From: Catenaria anguillulae PL171
Taxonomy: Eukaryota > Blastocladiomycota > Blastocladiomycetes > Blastocladiales > Catenariaceae
Assembly (NCBI GenBank): GCA_002102555.1
Contig: MCFL01000002.1
Location: 1,116,001-1,180,000 of the forward strand
Direction of reading: 5' to 3'
Length of the DNA: 64,000 nt
Shown here: in pieces, positions 10,313-23,327 of the stretch
How positions within the stretch are numbered: the first letter of the stretch is position 1
How the letters are laid out: every line of letters begins with the position of its first letter
Made by a program: the position numbers and the translations under genes
Notes under the pieces: generated by a model
What the model was told of the DNA's origin: nothing
The model's database searches: none
Seen by the model: only the letters and a program-made list of their open reading frames with translations

Positions 10313-11955
10313 ACAGTAGGGAAGGTCAAAAAAATATACCGTCGCTCTTCATGATTTGCTTATGAAAAAGTCGAATAAAAGTCCGGACAAATGTGCTGCC
10401 CAAAATGCCATACATTGCGAAGAAATCGAAGTCACAACTCGAGAAAAACATGAGTGGTACATCGAACGACGAAAATGTGGCAAACATGGCCTTTTGCGGC
10501 AAAAGTGCACAATTCATGGAACCCGACACTTGCAATCAACGCTGGCTGATACCGACAAGTCTGTTGAAAACAGGAAAAGTCATCGGGAATAGTGAGTGTT
10601 GCGCAAAATGATACACTGAGAATGCGTCCTGCACGTACATCGAAACAGCCCGTTCAAAGTCAGTAACGTCAAGGTTGAAACCAAGGCAGCGTCACACAAT
10701 CTGTGACTCAAGAGCAGCGGGAAGCGTGAGCAGCTGGCGATGCCAATGTCATGGAAAGAGGTGCGCACGTACCAACTCCACATATATTGCGATCACGAGT
10801 GCGTGTGGGCTCGAAAGCTGGTACGGAAGCTGAGGGCGTGGAAAACAATCATCCTATGTGAGAAAACAGAACGCCGTCAGACGCGATGACGGATCATACG
10901 GTCGGCGCAGTCCGGTCTGCGTACCTCGAGAACGGCAAGGACGGCAATCGTCACCGGCTCTTACGGTCGTGGGCTGTGTGGTGAATGGCGAAACTGGCTG
11001 GCGCGTTGACTTCGTACCCTGCAGTCGTCTGTCGGAAGGTCGGGTGAGGAAATCGACTTCAGAGCGTGGTGCCGTGTACGATCAGTCAGCTTGGCGGCGA
11101 CTTGTTGTCTGTGCGTTGGAAGACATCAGAGAAGTGAATGAGCGGCACGCGAGTGGACAGAAGCTAATGGACGGGAAGCGTGTGGATGGGCAAGGGCTGG
11201 CCATGATGGTGGTATCCCAAAGGAGAAGGGGTTGGGGTCAAATTCCGTCTCGCTTTATGCCTCTGTCTCGCACTGCCCAGGACAAAGTTTATCGGCGAGA
11301 CAACCTGGCAACTGTCCACGTGAATGACAAAGCGCCGCTTATTCCCACACATGAGCCAACGAGGATCGAATTGAAGCTGGATCCGAAGCACTCGTCGCGT
11401 TCATTGGGCTGCCGCCCCCGTGGGACTCAGACGACATGAACATATGCATGACGCCTTGAAAAGTTTGAAGTACAAAGTTCATTCCATTTTGAACTAAATA
11501 TACAAGCAACCGCCGAGGGAAACGGCGGAATCGAGCCAGGGCGTATTGACGAACTGGTCGGTACGAAAGGGCAAACATGACGCAACAGCTTCAGTACAAG
11601 TACAAGAACCGGGAGCAAGAATGATAAGGGCAGGCAGCACAGCGACAAAAGGGCGGAAGCAGGCGGTCGAAACATTACTGGTAAATGGGACGGGTACACA
11701 AGAACGGAAAATGTTCCTTTCAAGAATCCGTCGTGTCACACAGCAACCCAACATGCTGCTTGTCGTCGTCAACGACCACGGGGAGAATGTCTACAACCAC
11801 TTGGCAATGATCTCGCTTGTTTGCAATAAGGCAAACCAGGCACTGGCGGCGATACACACCCGTGACAAGAGCAGGTAAAAGGAATCCGAGGTACTGAGCC
11901 TGGATGCTTTGGTGGGATCCAATATGCAGATGGAATCCATAGTTTGCCTTGGACA
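10313..11955. other. Gene-poor stretch, probably transposon-derived
   Basis: About 1.6 kb with open frames below 200 codons, in mixed phases and on both strands. The longest (10858-11439, plus) starts with GTG and has no recognisable domain, so I do not call it a gene. The stretch lies between the CACCGTG repeat cluster and the 3' end of the degenerate helicase, so it may be the 3' non-coding part of the same element. Confidence 0.4.
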
Positions 11956-14900
11956 CTATGGATCGTCATCGCATATGCAGGCTAAAGCGGGAACTGGCCC
12001 CGTGTTGATGGTGCGATTCCGCCACTTGAAGTTGGTGCGGTGCCGCGGAATGGGCGCGACGCTGTTGGGCCAAGACGAGGGCAGCGACTTGTACAGGACC
12101 GGGCCGTCGTCGTCCAAACCGTCGAGCTTGACCAAATTGTTGAGCGGCGCGGTCAACGTTCATGATTCCACTCGCGCCGGCAGGCATGGTGTTGCGGTCG
12201 TCGGGGAACTCGATATGTCAGACGGTGCCTTGGACGCTGTTGATGGCAGACAAGTCTACGCAGGCGTTGGTGGTGACCTTGACCCGCATTACCGACAAAG
12301 AGGGGCAGGGTCGGATCTCGCAATCTGGCGGATGATGCGGTTGTTGCATGCGTGGCGGACAGAGTTGTCGGGAGCGACGATCAGCGGCAGCGTCTTGTAG
12401 CCGAGGGTCGCCTTGAAACGGGCCGACTTTTCGTATCCCTCCTCGGAACTCGTCGAGTTACTTGCCGATGCGTGCCTCGCGCACAATACGTTCCCAAAGG
12501 CAGTCGTTGATGAACCGGTGGTTCTCAGTCAGCCGGATCACGGTCGTCAAGAGCCGGAAGAGCTCAAGATCTTGCCTTGCCATTGGCGCCGTGTGCTTGC
12601 CGCCGAGAATGGTGTCGATGAGCGCAGTGTCTTGGACGGGCGGCAAGTGGCCAAAGTTGCCACAGATGAGCATGACGATACCACCAAATGGGCGGTCGGC
12701 CACCTGCTTGAACTGGTGCAATTCCTTGTCGGCCCGAGCGAGGATGGTGGCGCCTGGGACGAAAATGCAAATGCAAGAACGGAAACCAAAGGAAACAGGA
12801 GGCAAAATAAAGAAAAACGAACCCATCATTGACACCTCGTTGATGATAATGCCCAATACGTTTGCCCATTGGTTTGCCAGAGCAGGGACCACGAAACCTT
12901 GGACGCTTGGCAGTGCTCGTCGTTCTTGCGACTGATGCTCATGTTGAGAGCCAAGTGAAGCGTCAATCCACCCAGTCTTGAAGCAGCCAGCCCAGACAGG
13001 GCGGTGACGAGCACGGTGCCAGGAATGTCCCAGGCCAATATGCAATTGATGACAGCCTTGACCGCTTGGGACTTGCCCGTACCACATTCACAACCAGAAT
13101 GGGTTTGTCGTTCATGCCGTCCTTGAGCGCTTGTATAGGTCGTCGTTGGAAAAGCTGGAGTTGGCGTCAAAGCACGCGCTGACAGCACCTGCGAACGAGG
13201 CAAACCCGGCGTAGGCGGCGAGCACGGGAGCCATGAACCACACGAATATCTTGTGCTGCATCTCGTTGAGCATGTACAGGGCAGATACAAGATACAGCAG
13301 CAAGAGTCGGGAAGGCGGCGTCGCGCTGGTCGACAGGTGGGCGGGCGTTGGCGTCGGCAATAAAACCACAGTTCCACAATGCCTTGAGGGCATACTCGAC
13401 CCTGGCGGACATTGTGGCAACGACCACATTGGGCTGCTCGGTTGCATGCTTGTGCTGGGCACGCCTGATGGAAAACTTGGTTTCCATCTCGCCCTGTATC
13501 TTTTGCGTCACGCCCAGGCGGGTGAAACGGGCGGCATGGCCAATGGATGCAGCGTACTTGCGCAAGCTGGCAACACCAATGGTACGATTCCCACCGACCC
13601 AATCATCCACGGGGCCGCCCGACTCGAGTGCTTCAAGCATGGCAAACAAGCGCTTGAGCTCTTGGCACAGCCTCCCATGGCGCCAGTATGCGGACTCATC
13701 CGACCCAGCCTTCGCCCACAGAGGCAACACAACGTCCTCCTCAATCTCGACATCGTTGTCGACGCCGGACACAACCTACCCAAGCCTCCATTACTGGCCA
13801 ACCGTCAACGCAAGCCGCGACACTTCTAGTCCGACCCAATGCGGCGCCGTGGAACGAAGAGCAGCAACCGCATGTTGGTCGCGAACTGGAGCCGCTTCTC
13901 GCGCGCGTCAGCGTCGTCCTCGTTTCCTTCATCTACAACGGGCGCGGCGGTGCTGGACAAGTCGTCGGGGATGTCGGGAGCTTGTCGGAGCGCGGGTGCG
14001 TTTGGGCGAAGCGGTAACTCTTGGCGGCCGAGTCTCGCCAACCGGACAAGTCGTCACGCGAGCCAAGGAACGGTTGCCGAGCTAATTTCATAGTGAACCG
14101 GCTCAAATCAGCACAATAATGAAAATAGGAAACAAAAAGTTCGAAGCGTACAAGCAGAGGCAGGAGCAGGAGACGCATCAGCGGCGTCATCGTCACTGGG
14201 GTCGGACGACGAGCTGGAATATGTTGCACACAATGGAACCGATGGGTGAGTGAAGGTGCCAAAGTGGAGACGATTCAGAAACTGAGCGGCACACCTCCAT
14301 CATCATCCGCGAACAAGGCAATCGGCAGCGGCGCGTTGTGGCGCTTGCATTTGGGCGGCTTTGGTGGCGATCTTGAGAGATCTGCCGCAGAAGCGGACGC
14401 TTGCTGGAGCTGACTGCGAGAGATTGGGAGGCGAGAGCTGGTGCCGAGGACGAGGAGCTTACAGCCGAGGCATGGCGCTTGCAGGGCGGAATGATGAGCT
14501 CGTCCTCGCTGCCGTCGCCGTCGCCGCCGTCATCGCTTGGCGTGCCATCCATCTCTTCTGCCTGGCGCTTGTTGGGCGTGAAGCGGCCGACGCAAAAGAA
14601 GCAGATGAAGTCGAACAGCGAGTCAGCGACACGTCGCGCAATTCGGGCGGGTGGTGGCGGGAGTCATCCATATGGAACCCAATGGAGACCTGGGACGAGT
14701 TGTCCTTGCGCACCGACAGTAGCGCCGTCTAGCCCTTGTTGTTGAGCACGTCGAGACATGGCCTTGTACTGGTCGACAGGGTGCGATCAAACGTCAACGA
14801 GCGGCGGCGGCGTATTGGAGCACAAGAGACGGCGGTTGATTCGCTGGGCAATGGACCGAGATGCCCGTCGCAACCATCAGCCAAGCACTTCAACCCGTAA

Positions 14901-15590
14901 GCATCGCCCGGCAGCAACGAAATCGCGCACGGGCAACGTGGCGGCAAAGAGCCCGTCCATGTACTGGTCGAACTTGGCGTGCCAAACCGGGTCGTCCACG
15001 CACCTCTTCCACGCTTCGACCGTCTTGGGCAAGCCAAGGAACCAAACGAGACCATGCGAGGCGTCGGCCTCGTGGCGTTCAGGTGGCCAAAGAAACCAGG
15101 GTCGGCATGCGGCCCTTGCGCGGAAATGTCTTCGCCAAGAACCGACTCGATGAACCAAGTCTTGACGAGGTTGAAGCAAGGCGCTTGTGCGAGCGAGAGC
15201 GGGACAGCCAGGAATCCTTTGGCCGTTGATTTCGTGTCCCGAAAGTTCCGCGGCCGTCGCTGGCCGTATTGCGACCGACAAGACCGACGGATGTGTTGAC
15301 AACCGGACATTTGGTCGGCTCAGCGGGCGAACCGGGGCATTCAAAGATGCCTCTGCATCTGATCAATGGCGTCGGAGAATGGCTGGACCATTGTTGAGCG
15401 GTTCGTCGTAAGGCGGATGCGGCGGCGGCGGCGGCGCACGCCAGCAGCGGCGGTTTTGACCCGGGGCGGCATGGCTGCTGCGCTGGAGAGGCAGAACTTG
15501 AAGCATGGCATTCGGCGGACAGCGGGAGACTGTGCCCTCCGTTGGAATCGAATTGCATGAGAATGGCCTGCGTTATTCAATAGCATCAAG
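11956..15590 (-). pseudogene. Degenerate Helitron-like Rep/PIF1-type helicase
   Basis: Pieces of one ancient protein appear on the minus strand in the right order but in changing frames with stops between. At 15.2-14.9 kb there is a Helitron-like N/Rep segment (FIESVLGEDISAQ, GFFGHLNA, then in another frame SHGLVWFLGLPKTVEAWKRC). Near 13.1 kb lies a Walker A remnant (GTGKSQAVKAVINCIL) followed by LSGLAASRLGGLTLHLALN, as in PIF1 helicases. Near 12.85 kb is IIINEVSM, with the Walker B Asp replaced by Asn. Near 12.66 kb is ICGNFGHLPPV for the usual GDFxQLPPV. At 12.3-12.2 kb is a DLSAINSVQGTVSDIEFPDD segment like the N-G-x-G-T-V part of PIF1 domain 2. Several frameshifts and lost catalytic residues show it is not functional. 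A Helitron relic is the best reading; a PIF1-like host helicase relic is the alternative. Confidence 0.72.
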
Positions 15591-15673
15591 ATTTCATTGA
15601 CATTGAGCTCTTACTAATCGGCCGACGACTCGACTGTATTGTGTTGCCTTCATCAATATTAATGGACATTAAT

Positions 15674-15806
15674 GCACGGTTGTCCCACCGTGGAAAGGAC
15701 TAATCCACGGTGCGAACACGGTGAGCTAGGACAGGTCGTGTTCGGTGTGAACACCGTGTATTGACACCTTCATCACATTACCACCGTGTTTTCATCGTGG
15801 GGCCTA
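15674..15806. repeat. CACCGTG-rich cluster with a perfect inverted repeat
   Basis: CACCGTGGA (15686-15694) and its reverse complement TCCACGGTG (15704-15712) flank a nine-base spacer. Further CACGGTG/CACCGTG copies and a CGGTGT-GA-ACACCG palindrome follow up to about 15800. The motif matches the cluster at 10.1-10.3 kb on the other side of the helicase relic and lies just upstream of the relic's 5' end. It could be a terminal structure of the element. Confidence 0.65.
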
Positions 15807-16264
15807 GTTGGGCGTGCAGGCGAAGGCGGCGAGTGACGAGCACCGAGCCCAGTTAATTGCATCGACAAAGGTACGTACCGTCGCAATTCCAGACAGCTGT
15901 TGCGGTCACCCGACCTTCCTTGTCGCTTGGACTTGCTCTTGTCCGGCAGAGCGGGTGTGAAATCTCTTTTCATCGTCGGCGTCGCAGCAGCCCTGACTGC
16001 AGCAGTCCCTGTCTGTCAGGGCTGGCGGCTGATTGAGCGATGACGCTGAAATCGTACCGATCCGCTCCCGAATGACAGTCTCACAATGGTCGAAAGCCAT
16101 CAAGTTACTTACTACCATTGGGCGCACAATGATCCACAAGGTCAGATACATGTCTACTAAATTGAGGTAATGGAGCATAAAAAATGGACAAAAGAAACAA
16201 GAAACTACGATATGACACACACAACCACGTTGATGCACAAAATATTAATCTGATTGACAATCAT
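15807..16264. other. Intergenic, 3' flank of the ABC transporter gene
   Basis: About 460 nt between the repeat cluster and the stop codon of the minus-strand ABC transporter gene. No supported gene. The part nearest 16264 is AT-richer and probably carries the transporter's 3' UTR. Confidence 0.45.
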
Positions 16265-19200
16265 CTACGCATCTGAAATGGACGACGACGGCGACGTTGA
16301 CGCCGACCCAAGCGATGCCATGGTCGATGACGTGCGCAAGCCCGTCGACGCCTCCAGCAGCGCCGCCGTGGACGACGACGACTGGCCCGCAGCCCGCCGC
16401 GACATGGCCCACAAGTAATCCCACTCGCCCGACTCCTTGCACATGTGGTGGAACGTGCCGCCTTCGTGGTTCATGAGCTCGAACGGAGATCCAAACTCGA
16501 CCACTTGGCCGTGATCCAGAACCAAAATCTTGTCAAAGTCGCACACGGTACGCAACCGATGGGCAATCACAAGAATGGTGCTTTCGCTAAACTCTTCGCG
16601 AATCGTCTTTTGAATCCGGGCATCCAAGTCGTGCGACACGTTGGCCGTCGACTCGTCCATGATGATGACCTTGCTGCGGCGCAAGAGGGCACGTGCGAGA
16701 CTGATGAGCTGGCGTTGACCAACAGACAAGTTCTTACCACCGGGCGCAACGTGCGAGTCAAGGGTCCAGACCGAGTTGGCAGCCGCGCCCGACGAGCTGA
16801 CGCGCTCCTCGCCGCCCTCGATTTGAATGGCGGTTTCGCTGTCCGAGGGGCCGGCAAGTGACGACACGGACGTGCGGCGCGATTGCACGGCACTGTCGGC
16901 GGGGAACACGGACGAGTTGTTGGTGGACTGGGTCGATTCAAAGAAGTGCACACGCTCGAGGGCGTTCAAGATGCTCGCATCGTCATGCTCGTTGAGCACG
17001 TCCAAGTTGGACCGAAGCGAGCCTTCAAACAGGACGGGATCTTGTTGCACCATGGTCACGCGCGAGCGCAGCACCGACAAGTTCAAGTCGCGAGTCCGAA
17101 CACCGTCAATCTCAACGTAACCATCCTCGGCCTCGAGCATGCGCAACAGGGCAAGGGCAAGCGACGATTTACCGGCGCCGGTACGACCAACCACACCAAT
17201 TTTCGTTTTTCCAGGCACCGAGAAGGAGATGCCGCGCAACACGGGCGACGTGGACGACGGGTAGCGCATGGTCAAGTTGTGCACCGTCAGATCGCCGCGC
17301 GTGGGCCAGTGGGACGGGGTTGACCCCTCAGTGGGCTCTTGCTCGATTTGCATGTACTCTTGGAACCGCTCGACCGAGTTGAGGTTCATCTCCATCTGCG
17401 CGTGCATGCGCACAAGCCACAAGCACGAGTCCGAGATACCCATGACCCACGACAGGGCAATGCCGGCAGTACCGGCGTACAAGTTGCCCGAAATCAGAAT
17501 GGCCAGGCCACACGCCATGATGACAATGTTGCTGAGGAAATCGAGGCGAATCGACAACCACCGGTTGGCAACCCACAGGGCAAAGAAGGGGCGGTGGTGA
17601 ATATCCATGCGGTCATGGGCGCGCTTGACAAAGTCCATTTCGCGACGGAAGGCGCGGACGACCGAAGTGCCCGTCGAGGTTTCTTGGAATTGTGACAAAA
17701 TGGGACTGCGGGTCACCGACTCGAGACGCTTGAGTTCGCGACTCGAAGACAAGTAGTAGCCCGAGATGAACTTGTAGGCAAAGCCAAGGGGGGCAACAAA
17801 GAGCAGGAACAAGGGCGAGATGACCGACACCATGGTAATTACCTGTAAGTGAGACATTGACAGAGTGAGCAAGACTGATGTGTGCATTGTGGAAACACGT
17901 GAGTGCGAGGCAACATACCAAAATGACTGAACTCAAGCACCAAATCACAGCTACCATAGAACCCATGACCTCACGGTCAATGGTTTGCTGGTCCTTGGAA
18001 AAGCGGTTGATTTGACGGCCAATGGGTTGCGACTGGAAGAAGGTGATGGGAGCCGAGAGCACCCGGAAGAGCAGATCGTTGTGCATCTTGATACCGCCAC
18101 GAAGCGTGACAAACACCTCAAGCACATTGAAGGCGTACTGGATAATGACGTTGAAGGCACAGAGACCGGCGTAAACCGACATGTAATAGGCGAGGTTGAC
18201 CTCCTTGCGACCAGACAAGACCGACATGAGCTGTGTCAAGGCAGATTCGCGCGAGTCGACGGGGGCGTCGAGGCCAACGGCCGACGGCGCAACCGAGGGC
18301 GAAGCGAGCAACGACATGGACAAGTACGACGAGGCCGTGGTCGACAAGATGTTGGCCGCCTCCGTGTACTGCTGGGCCCACTCCTTGAGCCACCAATCCT
18401 GGCCAACGTTGAGGCATTGCGGAATGGCAATCGACAAGAGCAAAATAACCCACCAAATGGCACCGCCCGTGGCCGAAATGTAGGCCGCGTACACGGACCA
18501 AGACACGGAGCCTGAAGCCTTTTCCTCGTCCTTGATGAGCTGGTTGGCTGCCGGTGTTTCCGCAGTCGAGTCGTCGGACGATTTGGTCTTTTCGCCCTTG
18601 GACTTTGCCTTGGATTTGCTCTTCTTGTTGTCCACCTGCGTGGTGTCCTCATCCATAGACCCGCGACGAGAGACGCTGGGCGTGGCCACCTCGAGCAGCG
18701 ACGCAGCCTCCTCGTCAAAACCTTGTGCAAGCAACATCTTTGCCACCTCCTGAATCGAATCACCCTCGGCAACCGCGCGACCATCCTTCAAGTAAATCAA
18801 ATGATCGGCATGCGGTGCAACCAACCCGACCGCGTGCGACACGAGCACACGCGTCTTGCCCTTGAGCTCGCCCAAAATACACTCGTGGAACAAGTGCGCA
18901 GCCGTAGGCGCATCCACAGCCGACAGCACATCGTCCAAAATGGTCACGTCGCAGTTGGCATACACAGCACGCGCAAGACTGCACCGTTGCTTTTGGCCAC
19001 CGGAAAGGGCAACGCCACGCTCACCGATTTGCGTCGAGTCGCCACCATCGAGGATCTCGAGGTCGCGCGTCAGCGCACAAGCGTGAATGACCGACTGGTA
19101 CCGGGCCTCGTCGTAGGGCGACGAGAAAAGAATGTTTTCGCGAATGGTTGCATTGAGCAGCCAAGATTGTTGAGGCACGTAGGCAATCGGAACGCGCGGC

Positions 19201-21753
19201 ATGTACACTTGGCCGTTGACGAGGTCGAGCTCGCCAAGCAGACCGTGAAGAAGCGTACTCTTTCCTTGTCCGGTTCCACCCAGAATGACAGTGAGTTTGC
19301 CCCGAGGGAACTGGACGTTGAGGTCACGAAGCGCGAACGCAGCCGAGCCGTTGGCATCTTCGGCCGTGTTGTCTTGCTGCTGAGCAATGAGCGGGTCTGT
19401 GGACGACGAAGTCGACGAGCGAGGTGCCTCAGCGTCCGAAGTCGATGCGGCCGTTGCCGACTTGGCACGGGGCCAGCGCATGGTGGCGTTGCGGCAGCCA
19501 ATGTAGACTGGGTGGTTGTCGGCAAATGAGCCGTACGTGGTGGGTTGCGAGGCAAGCGCCATGGCCGAGGTGTCGATGGTGTAGTCGACCAAGTCGGGGG
19601 CATCGAGGTAACTTTGGACACGGTACACGGAGACGCGGACTTCATAAAAGCGAATGATTTGGTCGGGAAGATCCCTGCGAAAGAGTACAAGTATTTGAGT
19701 CAGTGACAGCGTCAATGTGTAAAGGGGTTGAGGAAAAAACGAACCAAAGAGGCATGCGAAGCACTTGGAAAAGTGACAAACTGGTGAAAACTTTGGTCGC
19801 GCTCAGCTCCTCGCCGGCAATACCAGCATAACAGAAGAAGGTAACCAGCGTAACAAGGGTCGGCACCATGTGGTACAATTGGTTTACTCCCGCCATCGTT
19901 AACCAGTAACGGCGCAGTTTTCCGATTTCCTTGGACCGGAGGGACTGAATAATCTCGAGGAACTTTGATTCCCAAGCAAAAAACTTGATGATTTGAATCC
20001 CCTGAAGCACCTCGGTCATCTTCTTGACACGGGCGTCGGTGGCGGTCATGACCTTGTCCTGCTGCGACTCCATGATCTTGCCCAACCAAGTTTGCATCGG
20101 AATCATGAAAGCGAGAATGGCCACGCCAGTGAGGGCAGACCAACCGAGGATCATGTAGAGCGAACCAATGCAGAGGACCAATTGAATCGGGGTCGAGAAG
20201 AGGTATTGAATATAGCAGACTGTGCAAACGAACACAAAAAAGGGTGTTAGTCAAGCCATGAGTCAAGAAATGTGAACAAACATGGGAAAACACATACCAT
20301 AATCGAGAATGCGACCAATATCCGTCGCCACAAGCACGTTCACATCCGATTCGGTGGTGCGGTTCTCGGGGCTCTCCTCCTCCTCCTCCTCCTCCTTGGA
20401 CTCGTCCTGGGCTTCCTCGGACTTGTTGCTTTCTTTGGTATGATCAGCCCCGGCCGCGGCCGACGCATCTGCGGCCTTCTTTGCCGCTTGCGTATCCATC
20501 ATGTGCGGGTTGCGCGACAAGGTCTTGCGGAACAAGAGCGAGTTGAGAATGGCACGCACGCGGGTACCGACACGACGACCGGTAAAGTAGGTCTGGCCGG
20601 CAAACAAGGACGACAGGGACGAGCACAAGAACATGCCAAAGACGTAAAAGTAGGGCGTCCAGGGCGACGTGGTGACGGGATCAAAGTTGCCTTCAAGGTA
20701 AGAGAGCAGGCGGTTGAGGAAGAAGGGGCCAGCGAGGGCAAGCATCGAGACCGAGACGCCCGCAAACACTTGGTACGCCATGAGCCACTTGACGGTGAGG
20801 GCAATCGACACCCAGGCGGCACGGCCAGGGCGCACATGCTGAGCGTGCTCGCGCACGGCAGCAACCGACTTGTCGGCCACGGCCAGGTCCCACACATCGT
20901 TGATTTCGAGCGGCTTGGTGTATCCTTGATGAACAAGGGGAGTGAACCAGGAGAAGGTGGCGATCTGGAGCAGGGACGCAAACGGTTCAAGCGACATGGG
21001 CGCCGGCGTCGACGCAACGCCGTCGGCAGCCGTGGTCGACGTGGACCCGTTCGAGGTGGCCAGAATGACCCGTTGCTTTGCATGCGTGACGCGGTTGTAC
21101 TCGAGGGCGGCAAAGACCAGAGCCAGCAGCACAGACGCCGAGGAAGCAATGGGGATTGCGTGCTCGAGGGTGATTTGCGAGACGTTCAAGAGAATCGAGC
21201 GCAAGTTAATCAGCGACGAAACCATGTCGACAATCAAGACCACGACCACGGGGAAGATGCGCGAGGGCAAAATGCGCTCGGCGCCGATAAACAAGAGCGC
21301 AGCAAATCCGAAATGAAGCCCAAAAACGGCCTGGTCCATGGTGGAGCCCGCCAAGACTGCGGCGACAGCCTGCAGGACGGCATAGAGGCCAATTGACGCC
21401 AACATGAGCGCCCTGGCCGCCGATTTCTTGGAGTTGACTTCCTTGAGCGCTTGTGCGCCGGCCGCCGGAATCAGCGTGCCGCCCTCGAGCACGGCCGTCT
21501 CGAGTTCCTCATCGAGGTACGAGTCGGGCGTGTCGGCGGACAGTTGCGAGTAGCCGAGGTACCCGGCGGCACGGCGGCGGTACTTTGCCCAGTACAGGGC
21601 CAAACTGGCAAGGCCGACGCCAAGGGGCAAGGCCGTTGTGAGGATCCAGGCTCGGAAGCACGGCGAAAAGTCGTTGGGGCGGGTGACGCCGGGTGGGTAC
21701 GGAGACCAAACACCGTCGGGGCAGAGCGAGTTGGCAAGTGACGAGGACGACAT
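16265..21753 (-). CDS. ABCC-family (MRP/Ycf1-like) full-length ABC transporter
   Basis: Four exons: 21753-20298, 20219-19745, 19674-17919 and 17842-16265. The three introns are 70-78 nt and all frames fit, predicting 1754 residues. The order is a TMD0-like N-terminal membrane domain (first ~230 residues), TMD1, NBD1, TMD2 and NBD2. NBD1 has Walker A GGTGQGKSTLL near residue 777, signature LSGGQKQR and Walker B VTILDDVLSAVD, with Asp instead of the catalytic Glu, as is usual in ABCC NBD1. NBD2 has Walker A GRTGAGKSSLAL near 1445, signature LSVGQRQL and Walker B VIIMDESTANVS. The family exports glutathione conjugates, drugs or metal complexes across vacuolar or plasma membranes. The linker after NBD1 is Lys/Ser-rich. 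A Glu-rich tract near the end of exon 1 is encoded by a (TCC)n run around 20378-20395 on the plus strand. The D-loop Asp of NBD2 appears replaced by Ser. Confidence 0.93.
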
Positions 21754-23327
21754 GATGGTACGATAAATATGTTTTGGATGATTTTAGGAACAAACTGGTC
21801 TGGAACAATGGCAGGATAAGACGGCTCAGCAACAGTCGGTTCAAGAACGACACAGTCAAGACGTACATACGCTCACAACCGAAACGACGGGTGGGCAAGA
21901 CGAACGGGAGCGACAAACGGCAGGGCAGTCGGGCCAAGACGGCTGACAGCAAAGTAGCAGGAGCGCCGGGCCGAGCGGAAGACGGACGGGCTTTGGCAAT
22001 AAACCAAACAGGGGGCAAAAGTCGGTGGGTCAGCAAAGTGGAACGATGTCGACACAAGAGAAAATTGTCCAAGGAGACAAATGCGAGACGGTCTGGGTGG
22101 GGGAGTGTTCACCATTTGAGGCCTCCGCCTGTCACTCCTCAGCCGCAATGCAAGCAAAGAAGAATGAAGTGCCAAGCAAGCAAGCGGGGCAACGGCAGCC
22201 TCGTGCGGCCAAACGCGGGATAACGGCCGCAGCACAGGTGCGTCCGGCGTCCGAGGGGCAATAATGCCAGAAAACAAGGGCAGTGATTGTGCAATTAAAT
22301 TCAGAAATGCAATGTCTCACCAGGTGTGTTTGCAAGACACCACCACCACCACCACCACACCTGGCGTCAACGCACGCACGGAATTGCACACGTTGCATCC
22401 GCTCACAATGATTGAACAGGAGAGGCATGCGAAAGAGAGAAACAAATGCAAATATGACATACAATATGACACAATACCGCTGCAATTGCTGGATGAGAGA
22501 GCGGCAAGGTGCACGTGCTGGGACACTTCTTGGTGTTGCGACTGGATTAGTTGACTGTGCAGAAGCGTAGCAAGGCAGCAAAGGCTGAATCGATGCTGTA
22601 TCTGGTCTGGCGGAGCGAGCTTGGGGCTGTTTGACACCCTTTTGCAATCCTGGGAATGGGAGAGGACAAGAAGTCAAGTACCAAACAGTTGAGGTGGATC
22701 GTGGATCGTGGACGAGGACTGACTCACTCCATGGCTGACTCAATGACACAGCATTCGGCTCATCCTTCGGCTAAGCTGGACAGAATGCGGCACATGTGAG
22801 AAACATGCTGAAACATATTGCGTGACCATGTCTCAGCCAATCAGGTTTGAGGATCATCGCAAAATGCTGGACTGTGGATTTTCGGCGCGCGGTTGGCGCC
22901 ACACCAGAATCACTCGATCTCAACCCAAAAATGTCTGTGTGTAACTGACTGGCACAGTTCAAATCGAATGCTCTCTGCAATTTCAGGTCGCCACATACTT
23001 TGCCAACAGATCCGCCACTCCTCATGCATAGGCACGTGATCGACCACACGGGCACACTACTTTGCCTCCAATCAGGGGAACTGCTCCAATATTCGACGGC
23101 CGGGGGCGCCCGTGCGGCAGATCTTGGCGGATCGGTCATGACCGAAACCACCATCGGTCCCATATGCAGTCATTAGGTGCACAGCACCGCTTTGAGCAGT
23201 TGGGACATAGTTAAGGAAAGAGACATGTTTTTGCATGGGGAGAATGAAGAAGACTATGAAAGAAATACCAGAGAGAAGTGATAACAACAACAAAAAAAAG
23301 ACAGCAACCAACCAAGCAACAACCCTC
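21754..23327. other. Intergenic region between ABC transporter start and bZIP stop
   Basis: About 1.57 kb. The part next to 21754 holds the promoter and 5' leader of the minus-strand ABC transporter, and the part next to 23327 the 3' flank of the bZIP gene. A (CAC)n microsatellite lies at about 22339-22358. Short open frames on both strands have no recognisable domain. Confidence 0.5.

Noticed and set aside
10858-11439. 193-codon plus-strand open frame in the repeat-rich block
   Set aside because: It begins with GTG, has no ATG near its start, no domain, and lies in transposon-derived sequence next to frameshifted relics.
20272-21396. 374-codon plus-strand frame inside the ABC transporter gene
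   Set aside because: Antisense shadow of a well-supported coding exon, Arg/Gly-rich without domains.
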